Assembly: GCA_001898425.1 (NCBI GenBank)
Contig: MKTV01000005.1
Span: forward strand, 186,029 to 250,028
Reading direction: 5' to 3'
DNA length: 64,000 bases
Origin: Rhodospirillales bacterium 69-11
GTDB lineage: Bacteria; Pseudomonadota; Alphaproteobacteria; Acetobacterales; Acetobacteraceae
How positions within the stretch are numbered: the first letter of the stretch is position 1; the number at the start of each line of letters is the position of its first letter. The notes under the pieces are model-generated. The model made no database searches. It saw only the letters and a list, made by a program, of their open reading frames with translations, and had not been told where the DNA came from. Position numbers and translations under genes: made by a program. Of the stretch, positions 18,305 through 29,018 are shown piece by piece.

Positions 18305-19552
18305 ATGAACGCGCCGGTGCATGCCGACCCGTCCTCGCCCGCCTGGACGTTGCCGCTCGATCGCTTCGACATGAGCGATCCCAGCTACTACCAGAACGAC
18401 ACGTGGCACCCGTATTTCGAGCGGCTGCGGCGCGAGGCGCCCGTCCACTTCACCGCCGAAAGCGCCTACGGCCCGTACTGGTCGGTCTCGCGCTACGCCG
18501 ACATCATGCAGTGCGAGGTCGACCACCAGGTCTTCTCCAACGAGATCGGCGGCATCCAGGTGGAGGACCAGCCCAAGGAGCTGGCGCGGCCCAGCTTCAT
18601 CCGCATGGACCCGCCGAAGCACGACGAGCAGCGCAAGGTCGTGAGCCCGATCGTCGCGCCGGCCAATCTGCAGAACATGGAGCCGTTGATCCGGCAGCGC
18701 ACGCGGACGGTGCTCGACGCGCTGCCGCGCAACGAGACGTTCGACTGGGTGCAGCACGTTTCGATCAACCTGACCACGATGATGCTGGCGACGCTGTTCG
18801 ACTTCCCCTTCGAGGAGCGGGCCAAGCTGACCTACTGGTCGGACGTGGCGATCGCGAACGTCCGAGCGCCGGACGCGCCGGTGAAATCGGAGGAGGAGCG
18901 GTTCGCGGTGCTGAAGGAGATGGCGGAGACGATGTCCCGCCTGTTCGAGGAGCGCCGGGGCGCGCCGCCGAAGTTCGACCTGCTGTCGATGCTGGCGCAT
19001 GGCGCGGCCACGCGGGAGATGCCGCTGCGCGAGTTCATGGGCAACCTCGCGCTGCTGATCGTGGGCGGCAACGACACGACGCGGAACTCGATGACCGGCG
19101 GGTTGATGGCGCTGAACGCCTTCCCCGACGAGTACCGCAAGCTGCGGGAGAATCCGGCGCTGGTGGAGAGCCTGGTGCCGGAGATCATCCGCTACGTCAC
19201 CCCGGTGATCCACATGCGCCGCACCACGACGCGCGAGACCGAGGTGGCGGGAACCCGCATCCCGGAAGCGGCGAAGGTGGTCATGTGGTACATCTCCGGC
19301 AATCGCGACCCGGATGCGATCGAGGCGCCGGACCGCTTCATCATCGACCGCCGCCGTCCCCGCCAGCATCTGTCCTTCGGCTTCGGCATCCATCGCTGCG
19401 TCGGCAACCGGCTCGCGGAGCTGCAGTTGCGGATCCTGTGGGAGGAGATCCTGACGCGTTTCCCGCGAATCGAGGTCGTGGGCGAGGCGACGCGGATCTA
19501 CTCGAACTTCATCCACGGGATCGCGTCCTTGCCGGTCCGGATCCCGGGCTAG
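18305..19552 (+). CDS. Cytochrome P450, CYP153-like (alkane/fatty-acid terminal hydroxylase type)
   Basis: Soluble haem monooxygenase, 415 residues. The I-helix reads [13 protein letters not shown] at about residue 253, the K-helix ExxR is E293-R296, and the haem loop [11 protein letters not shown] puts the thiolate ligand at Cys365. The flanking [16 protein letters not shown] and [15 protein letters not shown] match what I recall of CYP153 enzymes, which hydroxylate alkane or alkyl chain ends. No ferredoxin or ferredoxin reductase gene is beside it, so redox partners must be encoded elsewhere. GGGAG precedes the ATG. It is part of an insert that separates proA from proB. Confidence 0.9.
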   Translation: MNAPVHADPSSPAWTLPLDRFDMSDPSYYQNDTWHPYFERLRREAPVHFTAESAYGPYWSVSRYADIMQCEVDHQVFSNEIGGIQVEDQPKELARPSFIRMDPPKHDEQRKVVSPIVAPANLQNMEPLIRQRTRTVLDALPRNETFDWVQHVSINLTTMMLATLFDFPFEERAKLTYWSDVAIANVRAPDAPVKSEEERFAVLKEMAETMSRLFEERRGAPPKFDLLSMLAHGAATREMPLREFMGNLALLIVGGNDTTRNSMTGGLMALNAFPDEYRKLRENPALVESLVPEIIRYVTPVIHMRRTTTRETEVAGTRIPEAAKVVMWYISGNRDPDAIEAPDRFIIDRRRPRQHLSFGFGIHRCVGNRLAELQLRILWEEILTRFPRIEVVGEATRIYSNFIHGIASLPVRIPG

Positions 19553-19621
19553 GGCGGCGCCCCTCGGCGGTGACGGTGCTGCCGCCCCCGCGGATCGGTC
19601 GTCCCCCGCCCCCCTGCACCG

Positions 19622-19652
19622 TGCGGGTCCGGCAGCCATTGCCGGACCCGCA
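19622..19652. terminator. Bidirectional hairpin between the convergent P450 and SDR genes
   Basis: TGCGGGTCCGGCA-gccat-TGCCGGACCCGCA is a perfect 13-bp stem with a 5-base loop, placed between the stop codons of the two convergent genes. There is no T-tract on either side. It fits a Rho-assisted or GC-rich bidirectional terminator. Confidence 0.65.
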
Positions 19653-19657
19653 GCCGG

Positions 19658-20413
19658 TCAGACCTGCGCCATGCCGCCGTCCGCGAACAGCTCGCTCCCG
19701 GCGACGAAGCTCGACTCGTCGGAGGCGAGGAAGGTGACGACCCGCGCGATCTCGTCCGGATCGGCGACACGGCCCAGCGGGATCTGCGCCGCGAGCGCAT
19801 CCAGCAGGCCCTGCTGCGCCGCCGCGTCCGGGCCGGCCAGGTCGACCAGTCCCGGGGTCTTCACCGGTCCCGGGCTGACGACGTTGACGCGGATCCGGCG
19901 CGCCTTGAGGTCCAGCGTCCAGCTCCGCGCGAGGTTGCGGATCGCTGCCTTCGACGCGCTGTACAGGCTGAACGCGGCGGTCCCCATCGTGCCGGCGGTC
20001 GATCCGGTCAGGATCACCGAAGCGCCGTCCACCAGCAGCGGCAAGGCCTGCTGCACGGTGAACACGGTCGCCTTCACGTTGCGGTCGAACGAATCGGCAT
20101 AGTGCTCCTCGGTCAGGGCGCCGAGGGGAAGCATGCTGCCGCCGCCGGCATTGGCGAACAGGACGTCGATGCGCCCCGCTTCCGCCTTCACGCGCTCATA
20201 CAGGCGGGTCAGGTCGGCGGGCCTGGTGGCGTCACCCTGCACCCCGACCGCGGCCGGACCGACCGCGGCCACCGCCGCGTCCAGCTCCGCCTGGCGGCGG
20301 CCGGTCAGGAACACGCGGGCGCCTTCGGCGGCGAAGCGCTTGGCGGTGGCAAGGCCGATGCCGGAGGTTCCCCCGGTGACGACGGCGATCTTTCCTTCGA
20401 GCTTGCGGCTCAT
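19658..20413 (-). CDS. SDR-family oxidoreductase
   Basis: 251-residue short-chain dehydrogenase. The cofactor motif is TGGTSGIG, with an Arg after the second strand (TGRRQAEL) favouring NADP(H). NAG motif (FANAGGGS), Ser in LTGSTAG, and the YSASK catalytic pair are all present. A C-terminal [11 protein letters not shown] closes the fold. The ATG at 20413 was preferred to the TTG at 20422, which abuts the ribosome binding site. It is divergent from a LysR regulator across a 95-bp gap containing a perfect operator palindrome, the usual layout of a LysR-controlled target gene. Substrate unknown. Confidence 0.88.
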   Translation of the reverse strand: MSRKLEGKIAVVTGGTSGIGLATAKRFAAEGARVFLTGRRQAELDAAVAAVGPAAVGVQGDATRPADLTRLYERVKAEAGRIDVLFANAGGGSMLPLGALTEEHYADSFDRNVKATVFTVQQALPLLVDGASVILTGSTAGTMGTAAFSLYSASKAAIRNLARSWTLDLKARRIRVNVVSPGPVKTPGLVDLAGPDAAAQQGLLDALAAQIPLGRVADPDEIARVVTFLASDESSFVAGSELFADGGMAQV

Positions 20414-20464
20414 GGTCGGCAACTCCGAACTGGTGATGCGTCGTAGATGTCGTCCCGCATGGCC

Positions 20465-20487
20465 TTTCAGAATAGAAAAGTCTGAAA
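20465..20487. promoter_or_regulatory. LysR-type operator between SDR and lysR
   Basis: TTTCAGA-N9-TCTGAAA is a perfect 7-9-7 inverted repeat centred between the divergent SDR (ATG at 20413) and LysR (ATG at 20509) genes. Position and dyad fit a LysR-family recognition site. The N9 stretch is AT-rich. Confidence 0.7.
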
Positions 20488-20508
20488 CCTATCTTTGCAG
20501 GATTGTCC

Positions 20509-21441
20509 ATGTCGACGCTGCCGGATTTGGAGGGCCTGGCCATGGTCGCGAAGCTCGCGGAGCACCGTTCCTACTCGGGCGCCGCCCGCGCTCTGGGCCT
20601 GTCCGTGGCGACGGTGTCCCGCAGCATCTCGCGGCTGGAGTCGCGCCTGGGTGGCCGGCTGTTCAACCGCACCTCCCGCCAGCTTGCGCTGACGGATCTC
20701 GGCCGCGGTGTCGCCGAACGGGCCGCAAGGGTGGTGTGGGAGGCGGAGGAGGCCGAACGGGCCGCGCGGGAGCTTTCCAGCCGGCCGCGCGGATCGGTGC
20801 GGCTCGCGGTCCCGATGTCGTTCGGCCTGCGCTGGGTGGCGCCGCTGCTGCCGGACTTCTTCCGCCTCTATCCGGAGATCACCATCGACCTGCATCTGAG
20901 CGACGCGCATGTCGATCTGGTGGGGGAGGGCTTCGACGCCGCCTTGCGCATCGCGGTGCTGGAGGATTCGTCGCTGGTCGCCCGCCGCCTCTGCCGCATG
21001 GGCCGGCAGGTCGTCGCATCACCCGGCTATCTCGGCCGCTATGGACGTCCCCAGCATCCCGGCGAACTCGCGGCGCATCACTGCCTGGGATACGCGTATC
21101 GCGCGCGCGGCGACGTCTGGCGCTTCACCGGTCCGGCCGGTGAGACGGTCGGCGTGACCCCGTCCGGGCCGCTGCGGGTCACCAATGTCGACGCGCTGCT
21201 CCCGACGCTGCTGGAGGGAATGGGGATCGCGGAGCTGCCGGACTTCATTGCCGCCGACCATCTGGCGGCCGGTCGGCTCGAGGCGATCCTGCCGGGATGG
21301 ACGATCGCGCCGGGCGGGCTCTATTTCGTCACCCCGACGGCGCGCAACCGGCCGGCGAAGGTGGAGGCGCTTGGCGAGTTCCTGGCGGCGCGGTTGTCGC
21401 GGCTGCGCTGGGCCGCGGACGAATCCGCGGCGGACGCATGA
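20509..21441 (+). CDS. LysR-family transcriptional regulator
   Basis: 310 residues. The N-terminal winged helix-turn-helix (residues about 1-60, with SYSGAARALGLSVATVSRSISRLESRLGGRLFNRTSR) is followed by a periplasmic-binding-protein-like effector domain (PMSFGLRWVAPLLPDFFRLYPEI, CrgA/YhaJ-like group). The start at 20509 has AGGA six bases before it; a TTG at 20503 is less likely. It probably controls the divergent SDR gene and itself through the palindrome at 20465-20487. The second LysR in this window (30643) belongs to the same subgroup. Confidence 0.92.
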   Translation: MSTLPDLEGLAMVAKLAEHRSYSGAARALGLSVATVSRSISRLESRLGGRLFNRTSRQLALTDLGRGVAERAARVVWEAEEAERAARELSSRPRGSVRLAVPMSFGLRWVAPLLPDFFRLYPEITIDLHLSDAHVDLVGEGFDAALRIAVLEDSSLVARRLCRMGRQVVASPGYLGRYGRPQHPGELAAHHCLGYAYRARGDVWRFTGPAGETVGVTPSGPLRVTNVDALLPTLLEGMGIAELPDFIAADHLAAGRLEAILPGWTIAPGGLYFVTPTARNRPAKVEALGEFLAARLSRLRWAADESAADA

Positions 21442-21558
21442 TCCGCGCCCGAGGGCATTTCCGGCTCACTCTCGCTCGCAACCCCACGCCAGATACCGGC
21501 GAGCCAAGAGGCTCATCGGTATCACGGCTTCGGCAAGTTCGCCTCCGCCGATCACGCC

Positions 21559-24046
<2,488 letters not shown>

Positions 24047-24052
24047 GGCGGG

Positions 24053-24499
24053 TTACTCCTGGGTGGGGGCGTTTTCGACGTTCTCGGGCGCCTCGCCGGA
24101 CACGATGCCGTAGGATTCGGCGGCGTCCAGGGCGGCCGCGGGCACCGTCTCGGACGCGGTGTGCGGGTGGGTGTGGGTCTCTCCGGCGGCATCGGTGATG
24201 CCGGCGACGCGCAGCACGGTCACGTGCTGGCGGTGGCCGTTGCGGCGGCGGCTGTTCTGCCGGCGACGCTTCTTGAAGATGATGACCTTCTCGAGCCGGT
24301 CCTGGGCGATCACGGTCGCGGTCACGGAGGCGCCGGCCACGGTCGGGCCACCCAGCGTCAGCGTGCCGGGGCCGCCCACGGCCAGGACATCGGTGAAGGT
24401 CACGGTGGCGCCGGGTTCGGCGGTCAGCTTCTCCACCTTCAGTACCGCGTTCGGAGTCACGCGGTACTGCTTTCCGCCGGTGCGGATGACAGCAAACAT
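24053..24499 (-). CDS. rplU: 50S ribosomal protein bL21 with C-terminal extension
   Basis: 148 residues. The conserved bL21 core ([14 protein letters not shown] at the start, [19 protein letters not shown] near residue 85) ends near residue 103. It is followed by about 45 extra residues rich in Ala, His, Thr and Glu. Such acidic or Ala-rich tails occur in alphaproteobacterial bL21 and their role is unknown. First gene of the rplU-rpmA-obgE-proB transcript, served by the promoter at 24577-24604. Confidence 0.96.
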   Translation of the reverse strand: MFAVIRTGGKQYRVTPNAVLKVEKLTAEPGATVTFTDVLAVGGPGTLTLGGPTVAGASVTATVIAQDRLEKVIIFKKRRRQNSRRRNGHRQHVTVLRVAGITDAAGETHTHPHTASETVPAAALDAAESYGIVSGEAPENVENAPTQE

Positions 24500-24540
24500 G
24501 GCGCTACATTCTTCCCAGGCTACTCGGCCATAAACATGCG

Positions 24541-24565
24541 GGCCGCGGGTTTGGGACCCGCGGCC
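24541..24565 (-). promoter_or_regulatory. Leader hairpin in the rplU 5' untranslated region
   Basis: GGCCGCGGGT-cccaa-ACCCGCGGCC (minus strand) is a perfect 10-bp stem with a 5-base loop, beginning about 5 bases after the expected transcription start and ending about 41 bases before the rplU ATG. It could be an attenuator or a ribosomal-protein autoregulatory leader. There is no T-tract after it. Confidence 0.5.
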
Positions 24566-24576
24566 GGAGAGCGGGG

Positions 24577-24604
24577 GTTATAGCCGCCGCACCCGCAGAG
24601 TCAA
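24577..24604 (-). promoter_or_regulatory. Sigma-70-type promoter of rplU-rpmA-obgE-proB
   Basis: On the minus strand TTGACT is followed after 16 bases by TATAAC, a near-consensus housekeeping promoter about 80-100 bases upstream of the rplU start. Confidence 0.75.
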
Positions 24605-24912
24605 CGCGAATGAGCCACGCGCGCCCGGGGAACGGCCCGGGGAACGGCCCGGGGAAGGGGACGGCGCATGCGCCCCGCCGGCCTTGCGCCTGCGCGCTTT
24701 TCGGCAAGACCGCCCGCCCGCGCAGCCGGTAGGGGGAACGCTTCGGACGGCGGCGGACGAAGGGGGCCGACACCCTCGCCGGGGAGCCCGCCGCGGCCGA
24801 AGCAGGTCCGGTCACGCCATGTTGACGCGAGCGCCGCCCGATTTCCCGCCACGGTCCGCGGGTGTGCTCGGTGTTCGCCGCCGCGGCGGTGGCGCCCAGC
24901 GCGGAGCAGAGC
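24605..24912. repeat. 308-bp divergent gap with a 12-bp tandem repeat
   Basis: Between the rplU promoter and the AraC gene. Positions 24621-24656 are three tandem 12-bp units, CG(C/G)CCCGGGGAA. The remainder is GC-rich without a convincing gene or promoter. An in-frame GTG at 24862 could lengthen the AraC protein. Confidence 0.6.
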
Positions 24913-26154
24913 ATGGCTTCCATCCTTCGACCGGCATCGCCGCCGCCCTATGCGCGCCGCACCCGCGGCCATTCCCCTTTCGACGGCCTCGCACCCGGCC
25001 GGTCCGAACACGGCGACCCGGTCTCGAACGCTGCACTGGTTGCCGTGGAACCGCGGACCCGCCGTGCCGCCGGACCCTGGGCGGAGCAGGTCGACACCTC
25101 CCGGACGGTCCTGTCCATCGCGCTCGAGGAAGTCGGCGGACAGACCGAACTGCGCCTGGGCCCGTCCCGGTCCGGACCGGCCGCGGCGGGTGCTCGTCCC
25201 GGGACCGTCCCCGTCCAGCACGTCAGCCTCCTCCCGGCAGGGACCGCGGTCTGGGAATATTGTGCGGGGATCCGGCGGTTCCGCGGCATCCGGTTCCATT
25301 TCGACTTCGCCCGCGCCTGGCACCGCTGGGGACCGGACAGCGGGATCGTGCAGGAGCTGCCGCCGAACTGGCGTGAGGGCACGACGGAGGCATACGGCCT
25401 GCCGCCGACGGCCGGTCCCGCCACCGGCGGGCGATACACCTCGGCCGCCGCGCTGTTGCCGGCGGCGCTCGTGGTCCCGCCTGCATCTCCGGTCGAGCGG
25501 TCCCACGTGCCGGGAGCCTCCCCCGCACGCCGGCCCATGGCGGCCGAAATCCTGGCCCCGATCCCGCGTCTCATGTTCTGCGATGACCGCATCTGGCGGT
25601 GCGCGGACCTGATCAGCCGCGAATGCGAGATCCGCGATGGCCCGGACGGCCGTTTCACCGACAGTCTGATCGCCGCGATGATGGTCGCGCTGTTCGAGCA
25701 TCTCGCACGGCGCGGCGAGCCGCCGGCGACCGCCGGCCTCGCCCCGTGGCAACTCCGCCGCGTGCTGGAGCACCTGGAGCAGCACGCGTTCCAGGTCATC
25801 CGGCTGGCCGACCTGGCCACGCTCGCCGGCCTGTCCGTCTCCTACTTCACCCGCGCCTTCAAGGCCTCCACCGGGCTGCCGCCGCATCGTTGGCAGACGC
25901 GGCTGCGGATCACCCATGCCCAGCGCATGCTGATGGAGGGCGATCGCCCCCTGACCGACGTCGCGCTGGCGGTGGGCTTTGCCGACCAGAGCCACTTCAC
26001 CCGCGTCTTCCGCGCCCAGGTGGGCGTCACCCCTGGCCAGTGGCGGCGCGAGCAGGCGAGCTGCCCGTCGACACGTCCGGACCGCGCCGACGGGACGCAT
26101 CCGACCGAGGCCGCGCACGATCGTGCAAGCGCAATTCGCGTTTGCCGGGTCTGA
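24913..26154 (+). CDS. AraC-family transcriptional regulator
   Basis: 413 residues. The N-terminal 280 or so residues are weakly conserved, with WREGTTEAYGLPP-type segments seen in AraC regulators sensing small molecules. The C-terminal 100 residues hold the two helix-turn-helix motifs: LADLATLAGLSVSYFTRAFKASTGLPPHRW and ADQSHFTRVFRAQVGVTPGQWRR. The ATG at 24913 is preceded by GGAG six bases upstream; the GTG at 24862 lacks one. The efflux operon starts 33 bases after its stop, so this is the likely local regulator of that operon. Confidence 0.87.
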   Translation: MASILRPASPPPYARRTRGHSPFDGLAPGRSEHGDPVSNAALVAVEPRTRRAAGPWAEQVDTSRTVLSIALEEVGGQTELRLGPSRSGPAAAGARPGTVPVQHVSLLPAGTAVWEYCAGIRRFRGIRFHFDFARAWHRWGPDSGIVQELPPNWREGTTEAYGLPPTAGPATGGRYTSAAALLPAALVVPPASPVERSHVPGASPARRPMAAEILAPIPRLMFCDDRIWRCADLISRECEIRDGPDGRFTDSLIAAMMVALFEHLARRGEPPATAGLAPWQLRRVLEHLEQHAFQVIRLADLATLAGLSVSYFTRAFKASTGLPPHRWQTRLRITHAQRMLMEGDRPLTDVALAVGFADQSHFTRVFRAQVGVTPGQWRREQASCPSTRPDRADGTHPTEAAHDRASAIRVCRV

Positions 26155-26187
26155 TCGGCTGGGTCGGCGACGGAGGGGAGCGAAACC

Positions 26188-27447
26188 ATGGATGCGCTGG
26201 GACGATCGCCGCCCACATTGGTCATGGCACCCGATCGGGAATCGTCGAACGCCGCCCTGCCTCGCGCAGCGTTCGACCCGCAGACCCGCGTCCCGCCGCC
26301 CGCCGCTCCCGCCCCGCCAGTCGCTCCTCCCGCGCCAGCGCCGCCAGTCGCGCCGGCGCCGCCGACCGCTCCTCCGCCGGGTTGGGAGCGGCTGCTGCGC
26401 GCGGCGCCGAACCTGCTCGCGCTGGTCCTCGCCGTCGCGCTCTGCGTCGGCATCGGCGTGCGCTGGCAACGCTGGATCGGCGCCGCCACGGACCAGTGGA
26501 CCGACGATGCGACGGTGCAGAGCGACGTGACGCCGCTTGCCGCGCTCGTCGCGGCCCCGGTGCAGCGCGTGCTGGTGACCGACTACCAGGCGGTGAGGGC
26601 GGGGCAGGAACTCGTCACGCTCGATCCGCGAATCTACGCGGCCGAACTCGCCCAGGCCGAGGCGCGGGTGACCGCCGCCCACGCCGCGCTGACCAACCTC
26701 CAGGCACAGGAGGAGCTGCAGCGCGCCAACATCGACGCGGCGACCGCGGCCACCGGCGCCGCGGAGGCGACCAACTGGCTGAACGCGCTCGAGGCCACGC
26801 GGCAGAGCCAGCTGCTCGCGACCGGCATTGCGGGCACCCAGCAGCGTGCCCAGCAGGCGGACGCCGCCCATCGCGTTTCCGAAGCCCAGCTCCGCCAGTC
26901 CGAAGCCGCGCTCGGGGCCGCCCAGCGCCAGCTCGACGTGCTGCGCAGCCAGGAGGCGCAGCTGCGCGCCGCCCTCGCCGGCGACGAGGCGCAGCGCGAC
27001 CTCGCGCGGATCAATCTCGGCTATACCCACATCGTCGCACCGACGGACGGCATGGTGGGCCGCCGCCTCGTGTTCCCCGGCCAGTTCGTGGGGGTGGGCA
27101 CGCAGGCGATCTCCGTCGTGCCGCTCGACCGGCTCTACGTCATCGCCAACTACAAGGAGACGCAGCTCGAGCGGCTGCGCCCGAGCCAGCCCGCCAGCGT
27201 GCGGGTGGACAGCTTCTCCAACCTCAGCCTGTCCGGCCGCGTCGTCGCCTGGTCGCCGGCCACCGGGGCGCAGTTCGCCCTGCTGCCGCCGGACAATGCG
27301 ACCGGCAACTTCACCAAGGTCGTGCAACGCATTCCGGTCAAGATCGCGCTCGATCCCGATCCGGCACTGGCGCGGCTGCGCCCCGGCATGTCGGTCGAGG
27401 TCACGATCCATACCGAGGATCCCCCGCCGCACCCGAACCGGCCGTGA
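26188..27447 (+). CDS. HlyD/EmrA-family membrane-fusion protein
   Basis: Periplasmic adaptor of a multidrug efflux pump, 419 residues. A Pro/Ala-rich cytoplasmic tail (about residues 35-65) precedes one membrane anchor (about 72-92). Then come a barrel-sandwich segment (TPLAALVAAPVQRVLV, VRAGQELVTLDP), a long alpha-helical hairpin rich in Ala/Gln/Glu (about 150-270), and the closing lipoyl half (INLGYTHIVAPTDGMVGRRLVFPGQFVGVG). The following MFS gene starts inside its stop codon (GTGA). The arrangement is that of EmrA-EmrB. Confidence 0.92.
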   Translation: MDALGRSPPTLVMAPDRESSNAALPRAAFDPQTRVPPPAAPAPPVAPPAPAPPVAPAPPTAPPPGWERLLRAAPNLLALVLAVALCVGIGVRWQRWIGAATDQWTDDATVQSDVTPLAALVAAPVQRVLVTDYQAVRAGQELVTLDPRIYAAELAQAEARVTAAHAALTNLQAQEELQRANIDAATAATGAAEATNWLNALEATRQSQLLATGIAGTQQRAQQADAAHRVSEAQLRQSEAALGAAQRQLDVLRSQEAQLRAALAGDEAQRDLARINLGYTHIVAPTDGMVGRRLVFPGQFVGVGTQAISVVPLDRLYVIANYKETQLERLRPSQPASVRVDSFSNLSLSGRVVAWSPATGAQFALLPPDNATGNFTKVVQRIPVKIALDPDPALARLRPGMSVEVTIHTEDPPPHPNRP

Positions 27448-29018
27448 GGGGCGGTCTCTGCCCGGCGGGACATGTCGGCACGCCCCCGCCGCGCGCCGTC
27501 CGGCCGCTGGTCGGCATCGCCGCGGTGCTGCTGGGATCGGTGATCTCCACCCTGTATGGACGAGTGACCGCCTTCGGCCTGGCCGATATCCGGGGCGCCG
27601 TGCATGCCGGGTTCGACGAGGCCGCCTGGATCCCGACCGCGGCCACCGTGGCGCAGATGGCGGTCGGACCGGTCGCGGCCTGGCTGGGTGCCGCGTTCGG
27701 CATCCGTCGCGTGCTGCTCGTCTCGGCCACGCTGTTCGGCACCGCCTCCGCGCTGATCCCGTTCGCCCCGAACCTGCATTGGCTGCTGGTCGGACAGGCG
27801 GTGGCAGGGCTGGGATCCGGTACCTTCATCCCGCTCACCATCGGCTTCGTGCTGCAGAGCCTGCCGCCGCGCTGGTGGCCGATCGGCATCGCCGCCTATG
27901 GGCTGAACCTGGAACTCTCGCTCAACGTGCCGGCCTCGCTCGAGGGGTTCTACCTGGACCATCTGAGCTGGCAGTGGATCTTCTGGCAGGGGGCGATCCT
28001 GTCCGTGCCGATGGTCGCCTGCATCGCGGCCGGCATGCCGCGCCAGCCGGTCAACCGGGACGTGCTGCGCAACGCCGACGGGTGGGGAATGGTCTATGCC
28101 TCCGGCGGGTTCTCGATGCTGTATGCCGCGCTCGACCAGGGGAACCGGCTGGACTGGCTGAACAATGGGCTGATCTGGGGGCTGCTCGCCGGCAGCGCCC
28201 TGCTGCTCGCGGCCTTCCTGCTGCGCGAGGCCACCACGCCCCGGCCCTGGATCAACCTGCGCTTCCTGCTCGGCCGCAACATCCTGCTGCTGCTTGCCAT
28301 CCTCGTGCTGTTCCGCTTCGTGCTCCTCGGCACCTCCTACATCATCCCGCAATACCTCACCGTGGTGCAGGGCTTCCGAAGCCTGGAAGTCGGCGGCGTG
28401 CTGATCTGGATCGCGCTCCCGCAGATCGTGATCGCGCCGCTGGTCGCGCTTGCCCTGGGCTACGTCGATCCCCGCCTGGTGCTGGCGGCGGGAACCGCCA
28501 TGATCGGCGCGGCCTGCCTGATGGCGGCCCAGATCACGCCCGCCTGGCAGTCGCCCGAGTTCCTGCCGTCCCAGATCCTCCAGGCGCTGGGCCAGTCCGC
28601 CGCGCTGATCGCGCTGATCCTGTTCCTGGTACGGCACCTCCGGCCGGCCGATGCCCTCACCTTCGGCGCCGTGGTGCAGACCACCCGGCTGCTGGGGGCG
28701 GAACTCGGCAGCGGGCTGATGCAGACCTTCGTCCGCGTCTCGGAGCAGGCCAACTCCTACCTGCTCGGCCTGCACGTCCAGTCCGGCGCGGTCGATGTCA
28801 CCACCCGGATCGCCGCCACCGCCGCCGACCTGGCGGCGGACTCGGTCGGCCCGGTGCAGGCGGCCGGCCGCTCCGTCGCGCTGCTCGCCCGCGCGGTCGC
28901 GCAGCAGGCGAACCTGCTTGCCTTCGTGGATGGATTCCAGCTTCTCGCCGCAGCCGTCGTGATCATGCTGGTCATGATCGGCCTGTTGCGCGCCCCCAAC
29001 CCTTCGGAGACCGGATGA
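27444..29018 (+). CDS. DHA2-type MFS efflux permease (EmrB-like)
   Basis: Inner-membrane drug:H+ antiporter, 524 residues with about 14 hydrophobic segments as in the DHA2 family. Motif-like segments include LVGQAVAGLGSGTFIPLTIGFVLQ (equivalent of the family's G-rich motif C area). The GTG start overlaps the HlyD stop, and its own TGA overlaps the ATG of the antiporter gene. Cytoplasm-to-medium export through the HlyD partner and an outer-membrane channel encoded elsewhere is the expected mode. Substrates are unknown. Confidence 0.9.
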   Translation: MRGGLCPAGHVGTPPPRAVRPLVGIAAVLLGSVISTLYGRVTAFGLADIRGAVHAGFDEAAWIPTAATVAQMAVGPVAAWLGAAFGIRRVLLVSATLFGTASALIPFAPNLHWLLVGQAVAGLGSGTFIPLTIGFVLQSLPPRWWPIGIAAYGLNLELSLNVPASLEGFYLDHLSWQWIFWQGAILSVPMVACIAAGMPRQPVNRDVLRNADGWGMVYASGGFSMLYAALDQGNRLDWLNNGLIWGLLAGSALLLAAFLLREATTPRPWINLRFLLGRNILLLLAILVLFRFVLLGTSYIIPQYLTVVQGFRSLEVGGVLIWIALPQIVIAPLVALALGYVDPRLVLAAGTAMIGAACLMAAQITPAWQSPEFLPSQILQALGQSAALIALILFLVRHLRPADALTFGAVVQTTRLLGAELGSGLMQTFVRVSEQANSYLLGLHVQSGAVDVTTRIAATAADLAADSVGPVQAAGRSVALLARAVAQQANLLAFVDGFQLLAAAVVIMLVMIGLLRAPNPSETG

